Source of the DNA: Isoetes taiwanensis
Lineage: Eukaryota > Streptophyta > Lycopodiopsida > Isoetales > Isoetaceae
Direction of reading: 5' to 3'
DNA: 64,000 bases
Assembly (NCBI GenBank): GCA_021234155.1
Contig: JAJEKV010000003.1
Span: 8,122,413 to 8,186,412 of the forward strand
Shown in pieces: positions 1 to 10,907 of the stretch (position 1 is the stretch's first letter; each line of letters starts with the position of its first letter). Both the position numbers and the translations under genes were made by a program. The notes under the pieces were generated by a model. It made no database searches. It was given only the letters and a program-made list of their open reading frames with translations, and was not told the origin of the DNA.

Positions 1-2770
1 AATTTTGTACATTTTTGTTAACTTGGAATAAGAGATGTAGTTTAGGTACTTTGTGCTCTCTTCATGGTTGCGTCTCTTGTTCCTTGTTCATTACAAGCCA
101 AGACCATGCCAACTAAGAAGAAGAGACCAAGAGAGCCTACGACATAAGGTAATCCACGACCCATCAGTCTTCAGTGCCAAAAATCACGGCAACGATGATT
201 CCAGAGATTATGGTAGTGCACCCGCACGGTCAGCAGAGATTTTGGGATTAGGTAACCGAAGACTCTGAAACCGCTATCTTTTTGCTACTTTGGGCCAGAG
301 GCCATTGTACTAATCAAAAGTTCAGATTTAGAAGTTTAGACAAGTTCCGGCACTTTTGTTGTCTCACCTCCTTTTTGGAGATCTCATGTATTTCCAGTGA
401 TCATTCAAGATTTTCACTCATTCTCTTCTGTCGTTCATTTTATCTCCTTGTTTCATAGTTTTCTATTTTCTCTTATTATTGCAAAAGCCCATGGGACATT
501 TTCTTGTAGAGGAGTTGTTTGTTGGACGCCAAGGTTCTCACAGAGGACTGTCCTTCAAGCTCTCCCAAATCCGGACTGTAAACAATCCAGTTCCACATGT
601 ATGATAACCAGGATTTAGAAAGTTGAATTGAACATTTTGTATTGCTTCCTTCTCATATCTTGCAATGTTGTTTTGCCTCATTCGAGTGCCCTTGAATATG
701 TACAGCTTGGGGATTCAAAAGCCTTCAACATTTGCACACATCAGGATCGTAATCCATTTTCTTGTATTCATGACAACCTCAGTTATCCTGTTCTCCTCTT
801 TCCTACTTATGATCTTCAGGTCTTTGATTTTTCCAGCCTGAATTCCAATATCATCCGCTTTCCAAATCCTAGATGTAGTGAATTCATCATTAATTTGTCT
901 AACGCCTGGAAATTGTCAAGTTATCTTGAGCTATGGCACGGGCTGGGCAACTTGAAGAGTTTTGGCACTTCCATGGAAAACCTCTGGATGCCTTTGCTCC
1001 ACCATTTGCTATTTGGCAGGCCGAAAAAGTCAGAATTCCCTCCTCTAGCCATTATTGTTGCCCTCTTCTTTACAGTAGTCCGTTGCTCTGCCCTACTAAG
1101 TGCCCAATTAACAAGCTCTTTCTCTTGCAGGGTTTATCAAGACCTGCAGATGCCAATCTCTGATTCTTGACTTTGGAATCCCAGATCTCCTTGATGCCTC
1201 CCTAGTGGAAATGTTAAACTCACTTACCTCTTCAAGACTGTCCAGCATTTGCGCCTCGGTCCATTGTCCTCACTTGATAGGCTTCCACGACATTGGAATG
1301 GTTGCTGCATTGACCTGAGGTGGCCGTTGTGAAAGTGGCCATGATTGTTGCAAGGTTAGTGGGGGAAGGACCCGCTTCAGCAATGTATGGTGATTGGGGC
1401 AGGTCCCATCTGGATGTGTGTCCCACGAATTTTCTCATGGACATCAAAACGCGTGTCTATCTGTCCGTCTGTCCATCTCTATCTATCTATCATTTATTTC
1501 TAGATGAGCACACTCGCTTGGTAGTTGTTGGAACTCTGCTGCTTGTTTCTCCATTGTATTCGTAGCGATCATGTTCCATAGCCAGTTATTGATATTTTGG
1601 ACATTGTAAATCTTCATCTTCTATTTATCTTAATTCAAGCCATAGCATGAGCGCTCGAATTGATCAAGCTCTAGCAATCGAGTGGACGCTAATTCAAGCC
1701 ATCAACATTGAATCTGGCTCTCGAATGGGGCTGCTCAAGGGTTTTCTAATCCACGGTTAGGGGCTTTCACAGTCACGGTTATGAGCTTTCGAAGCCACAC
1801 TTCAAGATTTTACTGTCATGATTAAGGGCTTCCATAGTCATGGTTAGGAGAACCCTGCGGGGGTGACAAGGGGTCTCCATGGACTCTCTAAGGACGTGTA
1901 GCGGCAGCAGGTGGATACAACCCCCAAAGCACGCGATGGGGTCTCACGCCCCAGATATAATCGCAACAACAGACGACCATACCCTAGGAGCTTGTCTCTC
2001 CTTTTTCCTTATAGCCTCATGATCCTCTTCTTTTTCCTCGCCACCTCATGATCCTACAAGAGGGAATATCTTAAGCATTTAATGCAAGACGTGCAAGAAT
2101 TGAACATAAGCAATTATGTTGACTTTTTTGAGATTCCATTCTTGTAGATGTCACAAGTAGTAGCAAACATCAATTTTCTCCTAAGCAAGAGCTCTAATGT
2201 GGGAAGTAATCTTGCACTATAACCCATCAAGTGGGAGACAAATCACAAAGTTTGAATATTTATGCAATGCCAATTCGAACAAGTCTCATGCCAGTTCTAA
2301 TTCGTGTTTCTTGTTATAGTGGCAAGTAACAATCTTATCCCTCCACAAGGGTTTATAAATTTATTATTGTTGTACTCCCTATGGGATGTCCCTGAGTTTA
2401 AAGATTGGCTACAATAAGATTTAGCAGCTTTTAAATTATTGAGAATTAAGAATAGAAGTCAAATGCACATCCTATGCCAATAAGAACTCTCCTGAATCTT
2501 GATCCAATAAAAACAAGAGTTCCACGAATTTTTCAATTTTCGTCAAAAACCCTTCTCATGCAAAAATATAAAATCACTCAACTTAAGCTGTAAAAGATGG
2601 AACCTCCATGAACTGGCAAAAAGACTCAATTGTTGATAGATTTATGATTTCATTCTTCTCACATGTGATTGCATTTTGGACAGTGAAATCTTATGTAAAA
2701 TGAATCCTTAAACCAATTAAGAATGAAATGCACACCATTCCTTCCATCCTATAGCCGAACAAACCTAGAA
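1..2770. other. intergenic, no gene recognised
   Basis: No gene is supported here. The longest open frame (628-1170, plus) has no recognisable motif and ordinary composition, so I treat it as chance. A short (GTCT/TATC)-type microsatellite lies near 1455-1495. Around 1745-1860 a degenerate repeat of about 35-45 bases is built on variants of 'tcacggttaggggctttc'. The right end is the downstream flank of the minus-strand kinase gene. Confidence 0.5.
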
Positions 2771-5700
2771 CTATCGGGCCTCAAAAGAATCATAAGAAAC
2801 TTTACTCGTGGTGAACATGTTTCGGTTGCTACTTCCCTCGGAATTATTTACTGTTTGCACGAGAATGTTTCTCCATAACTGAGGTTTCTTTGGACTGACA
2901 TCTGGTTGGTTAGCATAACCCCGCAATATAGCAACAACTAGGCTCATGGAAGGACGTTCTTCTGGCTCATCTTGCGTGCATAAGAGTGCAAGATGAATCA
3001 ATTTTGTTGCTTCACTCTTTGAATAGGACTTACCAAGCTTGTGATCAATAATGTCTGAACTTCCATTCTCATATAGACCCCATACCTGCACAACAAATAT
3101 GCTCAAATATGGTAACATCAAAATAAAATTTTACGTTATAAAATAGAAAATTAAAAAAAATATTACCCAATCTAAAATATAAACAGGTTGAAGGGCATGT
3201 TCTTGGCATTTTCTTCCACTAATGATCTCCAAGAGTAATATCCCAAAGCTGAAGACATCAACCTTTATGGAGAGCATACCTCTCATGACATATTCTGGTG
3301 CTAAATAACCACTACAATTACAAAATTATACGTTATTTCTACTCATAATAAGATGCTACAAAACAATGTTGACTCTCGCAAGTTACTTGTAACTACATGG
3401 TCCATACTCTCAACTATGCCATAATGTTTCGTTTGTAAATTCCAGAAATATCCTCACAATATCCTGATTTTTTCCATCCATAACAGCTTATTAGAGGTTA
3501 ACATACACTCCTCTAAGGGAAATTCTATATTTATGAGAATAGAACCAAGTGTAGGGATATTCAAATAGAGTTTCTTATTTCTAAGAGTAGAGCCAAATCT
3601 AGAATCACTTGTGTTCTGGAAAATGTTACATATGTTTGAATTTTTGTTGTTAGTTGCAGTCTATGGCTTTCAAAAGGAAAGCATGCACACTAATAAATGC
3701 TAAATTATCTTGTGTAGAACATGCTATCTTGTACTATCAATTATCTGGACATGACCGGTGATGTTGAGCTACCCCTTGGGATTTGGCAATGCTTTTCTAC
3801 AATAGTCTAAGGTATTAGAGCAAGACCTACCAAGATACAGTTTATTGCATTTACAATATCTTTTTATAACATTTTTGTTGTGCCAAACGGGGATTATGAC
3901 AACTAACTAATTTCTAGATGACCTTTTCCAAATTTTCCATTGACTCAGTCTTTAACAAATGGGAGAAGACTTACTAAGTTCCTGCAAGAAGTGTCCCTGT
4001 TATGCTCTGATCATGTTCAAACAATTTGGACACCCCAAAATCTGATATTTTTGGTTGAAAGGAACTGTCTAATAAAATATTACTAGATTTGATGTCTCGG
4101 TGAATGATGCCTTGTTGTGACTCTTCATGAAGGTAAGCAAGTCCACAAGCAACTCTTAGTGCAATGTTCCATCTTGTTTTCCAATCTAGAAGCACATCTT
4201 CTCCTAGACATCAAAAGAGCAATCTTATCCAGTTTCCTATGGCATTGTCAATTTGATAAAGTTTATGTATTCAAAAAATTCATCCAAATGCGAAGTGTGT
4301 CTTACTATGAAGGACTTCTTCAAGGCTTCCATTCTTCATATATTCATACACCAATACATAATGCTCCTCTTCTGTACAGTATCCTCTTAATTTGACAAGA
4401 TTTCTGTGTTGGACGCTTCTGATGATCTTAACTTCATTCAAAAATGATTGCTTGCCTTGTACAGATTGTAAGGACAACTGCTTTATTGCTACTTCAGTTC
4501 CATCTTGTAGGACACCCTGACATCAAGAAGTCATGAAAAACAAAAACAGAGACACATAAAATAATCTTAAGTTCTAAATCAAGGTATGTCACAATTGTAA
4601 ACTACGCATCTCTTATTTCAGTTCTTAGAGCCCTTGCATTCTGCAGCCCCAAAAATCAGATTTATGCAGCTGCTCTCCTTCTTCAGGCTCGTTTTACTAA
4701 AAGGAGTGTAGGACCCTATGTTATGATGATAATATCTATTACAAAAAGGCAACTTACATTATATTAGATCTCAATAATTGCGCACAAATACTTTATAATT
4801 GGAAGATGAAAACCTCTTACGATATAATAAGGCTCGTTTTACTAAAAGGAGTGTAGGACCCTATGTTATGATGATAATATCTATTACAAAAAGGCAACTT
4901 ACTTTATATTAGATCTCAATAATTGCGCACAAATACTTTATAATTGGAAGATGAAAACCTCTTACGATATAATAAGTTAAATTAAATCTTATTGTACCTT
5001 ATAAACTTCTCCAAAGCCACCACGACCGATTATATTTGTTTCGTTGAAGTTATTTGTTGCAGATTTTAAATCCTCATAAGAGAAGAGCATTGCAGCATCT
5101 ATCAATTAAGAATTAAAAATGCATTAATAAGAGATTTGTGGAGTACTAAAGGTTGATGAAGATCATAAGAAATAACATATGCAATATGAGAGCAAAAACA
5201 AGGATTTATAAACTAGAACAACAAATATGGCTCTTGCATTATGTGCACTTTGGAATATTTTATGCCAAAAACATCAATCAGGAAAATCATCATACTTGTG
5301 TAGAAAATAAGAGATAATGCAAATGCTAATGGACAAATGCAAGAGGCATCAATGGTTTCTTTATAAGCATTGCAATAATGCGTGCCAAAATTATGAGTCC
5401 TCAAGTTGAAAGCTCTTGTGCGTGCAAGTACCACACATTGGCAAGTTGTGGGTGCATTAGTTGTATACAGTATAAGACAACATGAAATAAGATTTGATCT
5501 TGAAGGGGCATCATGTTATAAATCTTACACTATATATGACAGTCTTTAGATATTCATTGATTCCAAGAATATTGAAAAATGTCAAAGAAGATAAAGATAA
5601 AGATAAAGATAAAGATAAAGATAAAGATAAAGATAAAGATAAAGATAAAGATAAAGATAAAGATAAAGATAAAGATAAAGATAAAGATAAACTTTTTATC

Positions 5701-6803
5701 GTCCACGGTCCTGAAATGTTAATACTAGAACCAAAGATTATCAAGTTACTTCACAAAATCTTCAATTCTACTGTTTTTGAACTGCTTTGTGACTTCCACG
5801 ACATTTTTGGGAAATAAGGTCCCCCCCAACACATAATTTGTATGGAGCTAGAATGTAAAACCAAGGAAACGACCCTAAATTATCTACATGCGTGCTGCTT
5901 CAGTTGTGTTATTACATCATTCAGACATCAAAAACAAATTGCTCACCTTCTAGAGACCCGTGTTCCCGTGTTGTCTCGATTGTTTTTGATCTTTTTCTCC
6001 GGATCAAATATGTAGAAAGTATTACAATCACCATAAAACAACCTGCCGCTACAATTATTGCAGCAATCTTCCAAGTTTGTTGCCCTTTCTTACCTAAACA
6101 AAGGTGCCAAAAAGGTTAAACAGATAAGCATCATGCACACGCATATATAGGATTGAACCTGGTGCTGGAGCTAAATAAGGCGGCGACAACACTAAGGAGG
6201 GCGGTGAACTGGGTGGCGATGAACGAGTCGATGGAGCTAAGAAGGGTGGTGAACTAGTTGATGGAGCTAAGGACGGCGAGATACTGGGCGGTGGTGCCAA
6301 ATATGGTGCATTATAGTCACTATCTGCGATCAGAATACATAATCAAGTAGGCAAATCTAGCAGCAATCCAAAGGCTCTCACAAATAATTCTCACCATTGA
6401 ATGGACCATTTTCATAGTGCAACCGACAGTTGAGATCAGTGTACCTCGCGCCAATGGCGAGCGGTGCTATTTGTTGAAAATAGGATTTGGCAGTTCTAAG
6501 ACATTTGGTACAATCGCCGGAACTGATACTATTGTAGCATATACTGATTCCACAAACATCATCTGGAGAAGTTCCATTGCAATAGTATGTTCCGTTGGGT
6601 AGATGAGTAGCATTTACAAGGTAATTTAGAACATCTTGTATATTGTTGTATAATGTGCTGCCTTTAGTCGTGTTGACTGTGTTATAGTAGATTACTCCAT
6701 TTTGATCAGTTTCTGCAAGGATTAGACTCAAAGTTCCCAATGTAATCAATAGTCCCACTAACAGATGTTTTTCCACCATGGTCCTTGAACAGATTAAGGC
6801 CAA
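2771..6803 (-). CDS. cysteine-rich receptor-like kinase with a single Gnk2/DUF26 domain, eight exons
   Basis: Likely plasma-membrane receptor kinase. Exons inferred from reading frame and GT-AG signals, in gene order: 6395-6803, 6159-6323, 5947-6093, 4998-5098, 4306-4516, 3975-4203, 3167-3311, 2771-3085. Phases agree and give about 573 residues without a stop. Exon 1 encodes a signal peptide and one Gnk2 domain with the C-x8-C-x2-C signature ([13 protein letters not shown]). Exon 2 is a Pro/Ser-rich stalk. Exon 3 holds the membrane helix and basic stop-transfer residues (LIRRKR). Exons 4-8 hold the kinase: [10 protein letters not shown] loop, VAIK lysine, HRDIKSSN catalytic loop, [18 protein letters not shown]. 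All catalytic residues are present, so it should be active. Angiosperm CRKs usually have two DUF26 domains, so the single domain is notable. A second in-frame Met at 6779 is an alternative start that keeps the signal peptide. The gene is read from genomic sequence only. Confidence 0.88.
4686..4975. repeat. 145-bp tandem duplication in a kinase intron
   Basis: Two head-to-tail copies (4686-4830 and 4831-4975), each beginning 'ggctcgttttactaaaag', lie in the intron between exons 4 and 5 of the receptor kinase. They differ at about one position (tacatta versus tacttta), so the duplication is recent. Neither copy disturbs the splice donor at 4997. Confidence 0.95.
5590..5691. repeat. (GATAAA)17 microsatellite in a kinase intron
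   Basis: Seventeen uninterrupted copies of the hexamer GATAAA lie in the intron between exons 3 and 4 of the minus-strand kinase. Lys-Asp or Leu-Ser repeat frames read across it are artefacts of the repeat. Perfect hexamer runs of this length are usually length-polymorphic. Confidence 0.97.
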
Positions 6804-6812
6804 TCAAACACC

Positions 6813-7280
6813 TGCCAAACTTAACTGTAGGATACTATTAGGATGCACAGAATCAAGGGTGTAAATGTATTTGATGGGGCATACACATCATCAATAAGGT
6901 GTAAGCAGCCTTACGATTACTAATCACGATTATTTCTAGCCATGTTCATAACCATTGACTTGGACAACTCCAAAAAATGTCGGGCATGCTATTTTGGCAT
7001 TTTCATCAAGTTATTTAAAAGTGAAACTTCTGTCAACGGCTTGTCATTTTCTACCACCGGAAACATGCCAAATTTTTTTCGACACGTTGGAAATAGTAGG
7101 CCTGCATTTTTTTCGTCAAAAGCTTTCTGCCAATCGGCCAAACTTAACTATATGATGCTATTAGAATGAGCACGATCAAGCGGCATATGCTATATGGTGC
7201 GTCATCAATAGGTGGAAACTTTATGATTACTAATCATGATGCATTTCTAGCCACGTTCATAATCATTGACATGGACAACC
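6813..7280. repeat. imperfect direct duplication of the kinase upstream region
   Basis: The segment at about 6813-6975 is repeated at about 7136-7280. Shared blocks include 'gccaaacttaact', 'attactaatca', 'atttctagcca' and 'cattgac.tggacaac'. The proximal copy lies directly upstream of the kinase start, so the promoter region has been duplicated with divergence. No TATA box or transcription start can be fixed by eye. Confidence 0.75.
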
Positions 7281-9088
7281 CAAAAACCATTGACTTTGGC
7301 CTTAGGAACAATTCAAAAATGCAGTGGGACCTATGATAAGAAGAAGTGTATTTTTATATCCACTTGACACCATCTTGCTTATGAGATATACATAGAAAAA
7401 TAAAATAATAGGCATAGTGATAATTAAAGGTATTGCTAGAGTATGAAAGGCATGTCCTAATTTGATTTATCTTGATTATGTACCAACAGGCTTAATGGAC
7501 GAGTTGATGCTGCAGAATATCAAAAGGTTCTTCTACACCGAGGTTTTATAGATTTAGGTTGTATTTCAAAGTTCTACATGGCTTTTAACTTACTCCAGTA
7601 GTTGTCTGGTTCGAATCTGTTAAGTTGTTGTATCGAAAATAAACATGTGACTACTTTTGGTTTTTAAACATTAACGTATATCTAGATTTAAATACATGTA
7701 TATGCTGTATTTGAATATGTCAAATTATTTTATATTTTTGTGTTCTTTATTATTTTACAATGAAGGAGGGCAAAAAATATTACAAATGGTTTGGATAATA
7801 AACCAAGAAACACCAATATACTTTTTGGCCTTTTGCGTTACTACGAAGTTGATTTGCTAATGTTTGTTTGATTGGCTGTAGGTACGTGTGTTACTTCTTC
7901 CATTATGGTTTTTCTACCTTGGATCTTTTGTCTATTGCATGGCATGAAAACATTATCCTTTGCAGAGAGTAGGCAATCTTAGTCTCTGATTTGGGCCATT
8001 GCCATGCTATGGAGAAGTCATGTTGCGAGGGCATGGGGTTTAATGGCTAAACTTGATATTAAGGCAATTTTAACACAACATAAGATTGAGACTAGGCACG
8101 AGACATTACTGTCGTATTCACATTGCAGGGGGGATGTTGTCATGCTCATGATAAACATAGTTTTTGTTAATTACGACATGAGAAAGGATTGTTGAGAGCT
8201 TGGAGGATTAATGGAAGTTGCATGTGCAGTGCCATTGAAATTAAGTTCACTCTCAGCTTGATTATACTTTAAAGGATTGCTTTGAGGGATATAAAATTAA
8301 GTTAATAATTTGTGGAGCCATACGATCCTTGCAGTTTGTTTGTATATATTCAACAATCATATTTACAGTATTCACATTGCACATCTTGATATTTGTAAGA
8401 ATGAACATTATTTGCCTTTGTAATTATTTTTATTATTGATTTTTTTTTTTTTTTTGAAGGATCAATATGGAGTAAAATATAGGAAGAGCGACACAGGGGA
8501 GCACCTGCCCGAGCAAACGCTCGAGGGAGGAACCAGACTGCACGCAAACCTAACTATGACTCAGCCAACAAACCTGCCACTGCCGTCTACAATGATAGTA
8601 TTTTTATTATTGAAATTATTCAATGATAGTATCATCAATGTATTAACTTTGCATTTGTAGATTTCAGTAGAGAAAACAATGCTTTATCAGGAATGTGTGG
8701 GGCAGCTAAATCTACCTCTAAAGATGAAAATTTGGAAAAACAGATCCAAAGCTTATGCTCAAATTGTCACCCTTAGAAGTTATTACATACATCAACAAAG
8801 AATAGGTACAGAAATGCAAAACACCAAATTTTGTCCTGGTTCATTGGCGTACTTTAGTTCATGATGGAACTTTGAATATTTATCTCCACATGGCACACAT
8901 CACCAAGGGCATAATGTTGTACTTTGTTGGATGCTCCCGTCATATCTTCACTTCTTCCAAGGTAAAATCTTAGCCGGGGTAAAAGTAAAATGCATGGAGA
9001 GTCCATGATTCGAACTACCCACGACGTCTCATGACTATCAAGCACGTGACACAACTCATCCCAAAGGTAGACTCGGATAATGGAATCA
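7281..9088. other. A/T-rich intergenic stretch, no gene recognised
   Basis: Short open frames on both strands have no recognisable motif. A run of 16 T lies near 8440-8456. The right end (about 8870-9088), read on the minus strand, may continue the helicase-derived region interrupted by the TIR element at 9098-9982, but no family match is visible there. Confidence 0.5.
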
Positions 9089-9097
9089 GATACCGCC

Positions 9098-9982
9098 ACT
9101 GTTGTCAGGTACGTTTAGTATGGTACGGGTATTATACGTATTTAACGTATTAATACCGTATACATACCACTCATTTAAAAAGTACTTTAAATACGTTTTT
9201 TGGAATTATAAAATATTTATTAAATAGGTAAAATACGTACAGTACGTTAAGCACTTCCTGTAATTTTTTAGAACTATCATTTCTTGTATTGCAGTTGAAA
9301 TAGTTGCAATAACAACTAGTATGAAGAACTTCAAGTTTTAAATAATGAACCAAAATATATTACTTTAGAAGATTAAGTATTTCTCAAAGTTTTCAATCCA
9401 AAATATGTTTATTTAAGAGTTATATATTCTAGTTTGCAATCTACACCCATAGACAAATAAATCTAAGTAATTGATGCTCATTTGTTGCATCCGAAGCTAT
9501 TAACCGCCACTGACCTCCATATTTCTTTCCTAGCATGAACGCAAGCTACTGAAGTATTAAGGAGAAGATCTGCCTCCTGCCATGACAAAACAAGGAGAAA
9601 GGTGGGTCTGTATCTCCATCTCCATTCCGATTCGGTGGCTAGAGTAAGAAGAAAGAGGGGAAAAACATAGAGGTTTTGGGTGTTTATTTGCAAGAAGATT
9701 GGTTTTCTTGTTTTTTAAAACTACAATTCCATAATTTCCCTAATGTCTAAAGTCTCCTAATGTGTTTTTTACTCCTATTCTATAATATATAATAATGTAT
9801 TTTTCCTAATGTATAATTTTACCAATTCTATTAGTCTAATGTCATTTGGACGCTTTTTTTTTTAAGTACGTATCATACGTACTGTATGTATTAATACGTT
9901 AAGTACGGTATAGTACATATAGTACTATAAGGAAGGTACGGGACGTACGTAAACATAAAATACGGGTACGTAAACAACGCTG
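9098..9982. mobile_element. non-autonomous TIR transposon (MULE- or hAT-like MITE)
   Basis: An 885-bp insertion is flanked by a perfect 9-bp direct repeat, GATACCGCC, at 9089-9097 and 9983-9991. Both ends are rich in tacg/cgta and are imperfectly inverted relative to each other: the left end has gttgtcaggtacgttt, the right end in reverse complement has gcgttgtttacgtacc, and both have variants of 'aacgtattaatac' further in. There is no transposase frame. A 9-bp duplication is typical of Mutator-like elements; hAT (8 bp) is the alternative. Confidence 0.72.
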
Positions 9983-10019
9983 GATACCGCCTCATAATAA
10001 AACGGTTTGTAGACTCTAA

Positions 10020-10500
10020 AATGTGTTCCATTACAGATTCCAACACAGGTGAGTTCCTTTGCTACTGAAAAGCCAATTCGCCACATAGAGTTGTCTGTGA
10101 CTGAATACTGGATTTGGTAAATATAGACTAGAAATTTGCTTTATTTGGCACTGGGACTTGTTGATTTCAAAAGCTAGACGCAATGGGAATTGCATGTGTT
10201 CAAACTGGAATGAGAGTTTTACATTATTATGCACCAAGGAATGCGAAATATGAACACTCTGCTTCAAACATTTTTTCCAGTAACAATTCGGCAATGACAA
10301 TCATGTCAAGCTTCAATGTCCATTGATTTGGAGTCATCCCATTCGGAGTTTGCGCATTCAAAAATTCAGTAGGAGAGACCCTTGTGTCATTTGCATCAAC
10401 AGCTCGATCAACACTGTAATAATCGATAGGCAACCACTCTGTCATCCTGTAGTTTTCTTCGTCTACATCCTCATGTAAGTGGCGTAATCCTCATTGATAC
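10020..10500 (-). pseudogene. Helitron/PIF1-type helicase C-terminal remnant
   Basis: Minus-strand frames contain hallmark blocks of the SF1 helicase of Helitron RepHel/PIF1 proteins. The first is SPTEFLNAQTPNGMTP followed by LKLDMIV (family: eFLNsl.psGmPpH..LKvG.pvmLLRNl). After a frame change come FPLRLAFEINKSQ and LYLPNPVFSHRQLYVA (family: FPl.laFAmTINKSQGQt...vGiYLPepvFsHGQLYVAlSRv). The domain is frameshifted and lacks its Walker A half, so it is dead. It abuts an inverted gypsy RT fragment. The TIR element at 9098-9982 sits just beyond its C-terminal side. Confidence 0.82.
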
Positions 10501-10503
10501 AAT

Positions 10504-10907
10504 TCATGTATATTTGGGAAGTTGTAGCAACATAGAATCATAGAACTTTACTGAAATAATAGAACACCGGACTAAAGAAACTTTATTCATGCACATCCGA
10601 TATCCCTTATCTTTCTTTTTTATTAGAATGACGGGTGCGCCAAAAGGTGAACAGCTTGGCCGTATTAGCTGTCGTTCTAACATCTCTGCTATCTGTTTCT
10701 CAAGCTCTAATTTTTCGAAATGACTGACCCTATAAGGTGCCCTATTTGGAGGTTGGGCGTCTTCTTGCAACTGTATTGCATGATCCTCAGGACGATGAGG
10801 AGGTAGATCTAAAGTTTCCTCATCTTTGAAAAGATCGTCAAATTGTCTGAGATAACTGTGCAACTCGAGAGGCACCTGTGATGGCGGATCAAACCTTTGG
10901 AGGCAAA
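10504..10907 (-). pseudogene. inverted Ty3/gypsy reverse-transcriptase N-terminal fragment
   Basis: The minus-strand frame reads the start of a gypsy RT: an 'FDDLFKDEETLDLPPHRPED' block, then PYRVSHFEKLELEKQIAEML, SPFGAPVILIKKKDKGYRMC, after which homology is lost. The adjoining sequence from 10908 encodes RNase H and integrase of a gypsy element on the plus strand. The RT piece is therefore inverted relative to the rest of pol, with the RT core (YxDD region) missing between them. The breakpoint is close to 10907, where plus-strand KYSTYEKEL begins. Confidence 0.85.

Noticed and set aside
628-1170. 180-residue frame near the left end
   Set aside because: No domain or motif, ordinary composition, and a shorter frame overlaps it in another register. 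Likely chance.
5494-5817. Asp-Lys repeat and Leu-Ser repeat proteins
   Set aside because: Both are translations of the (GATAAA)17 microsatellite inside a kinase intron.
8985-9088. tRNA-derived SINE head (attcgaact B-box-like, minus strand)
   Set aside because: The A box is poor, no tail or target duplication could be matched, and the same stretch may continue the helicase-derived region.
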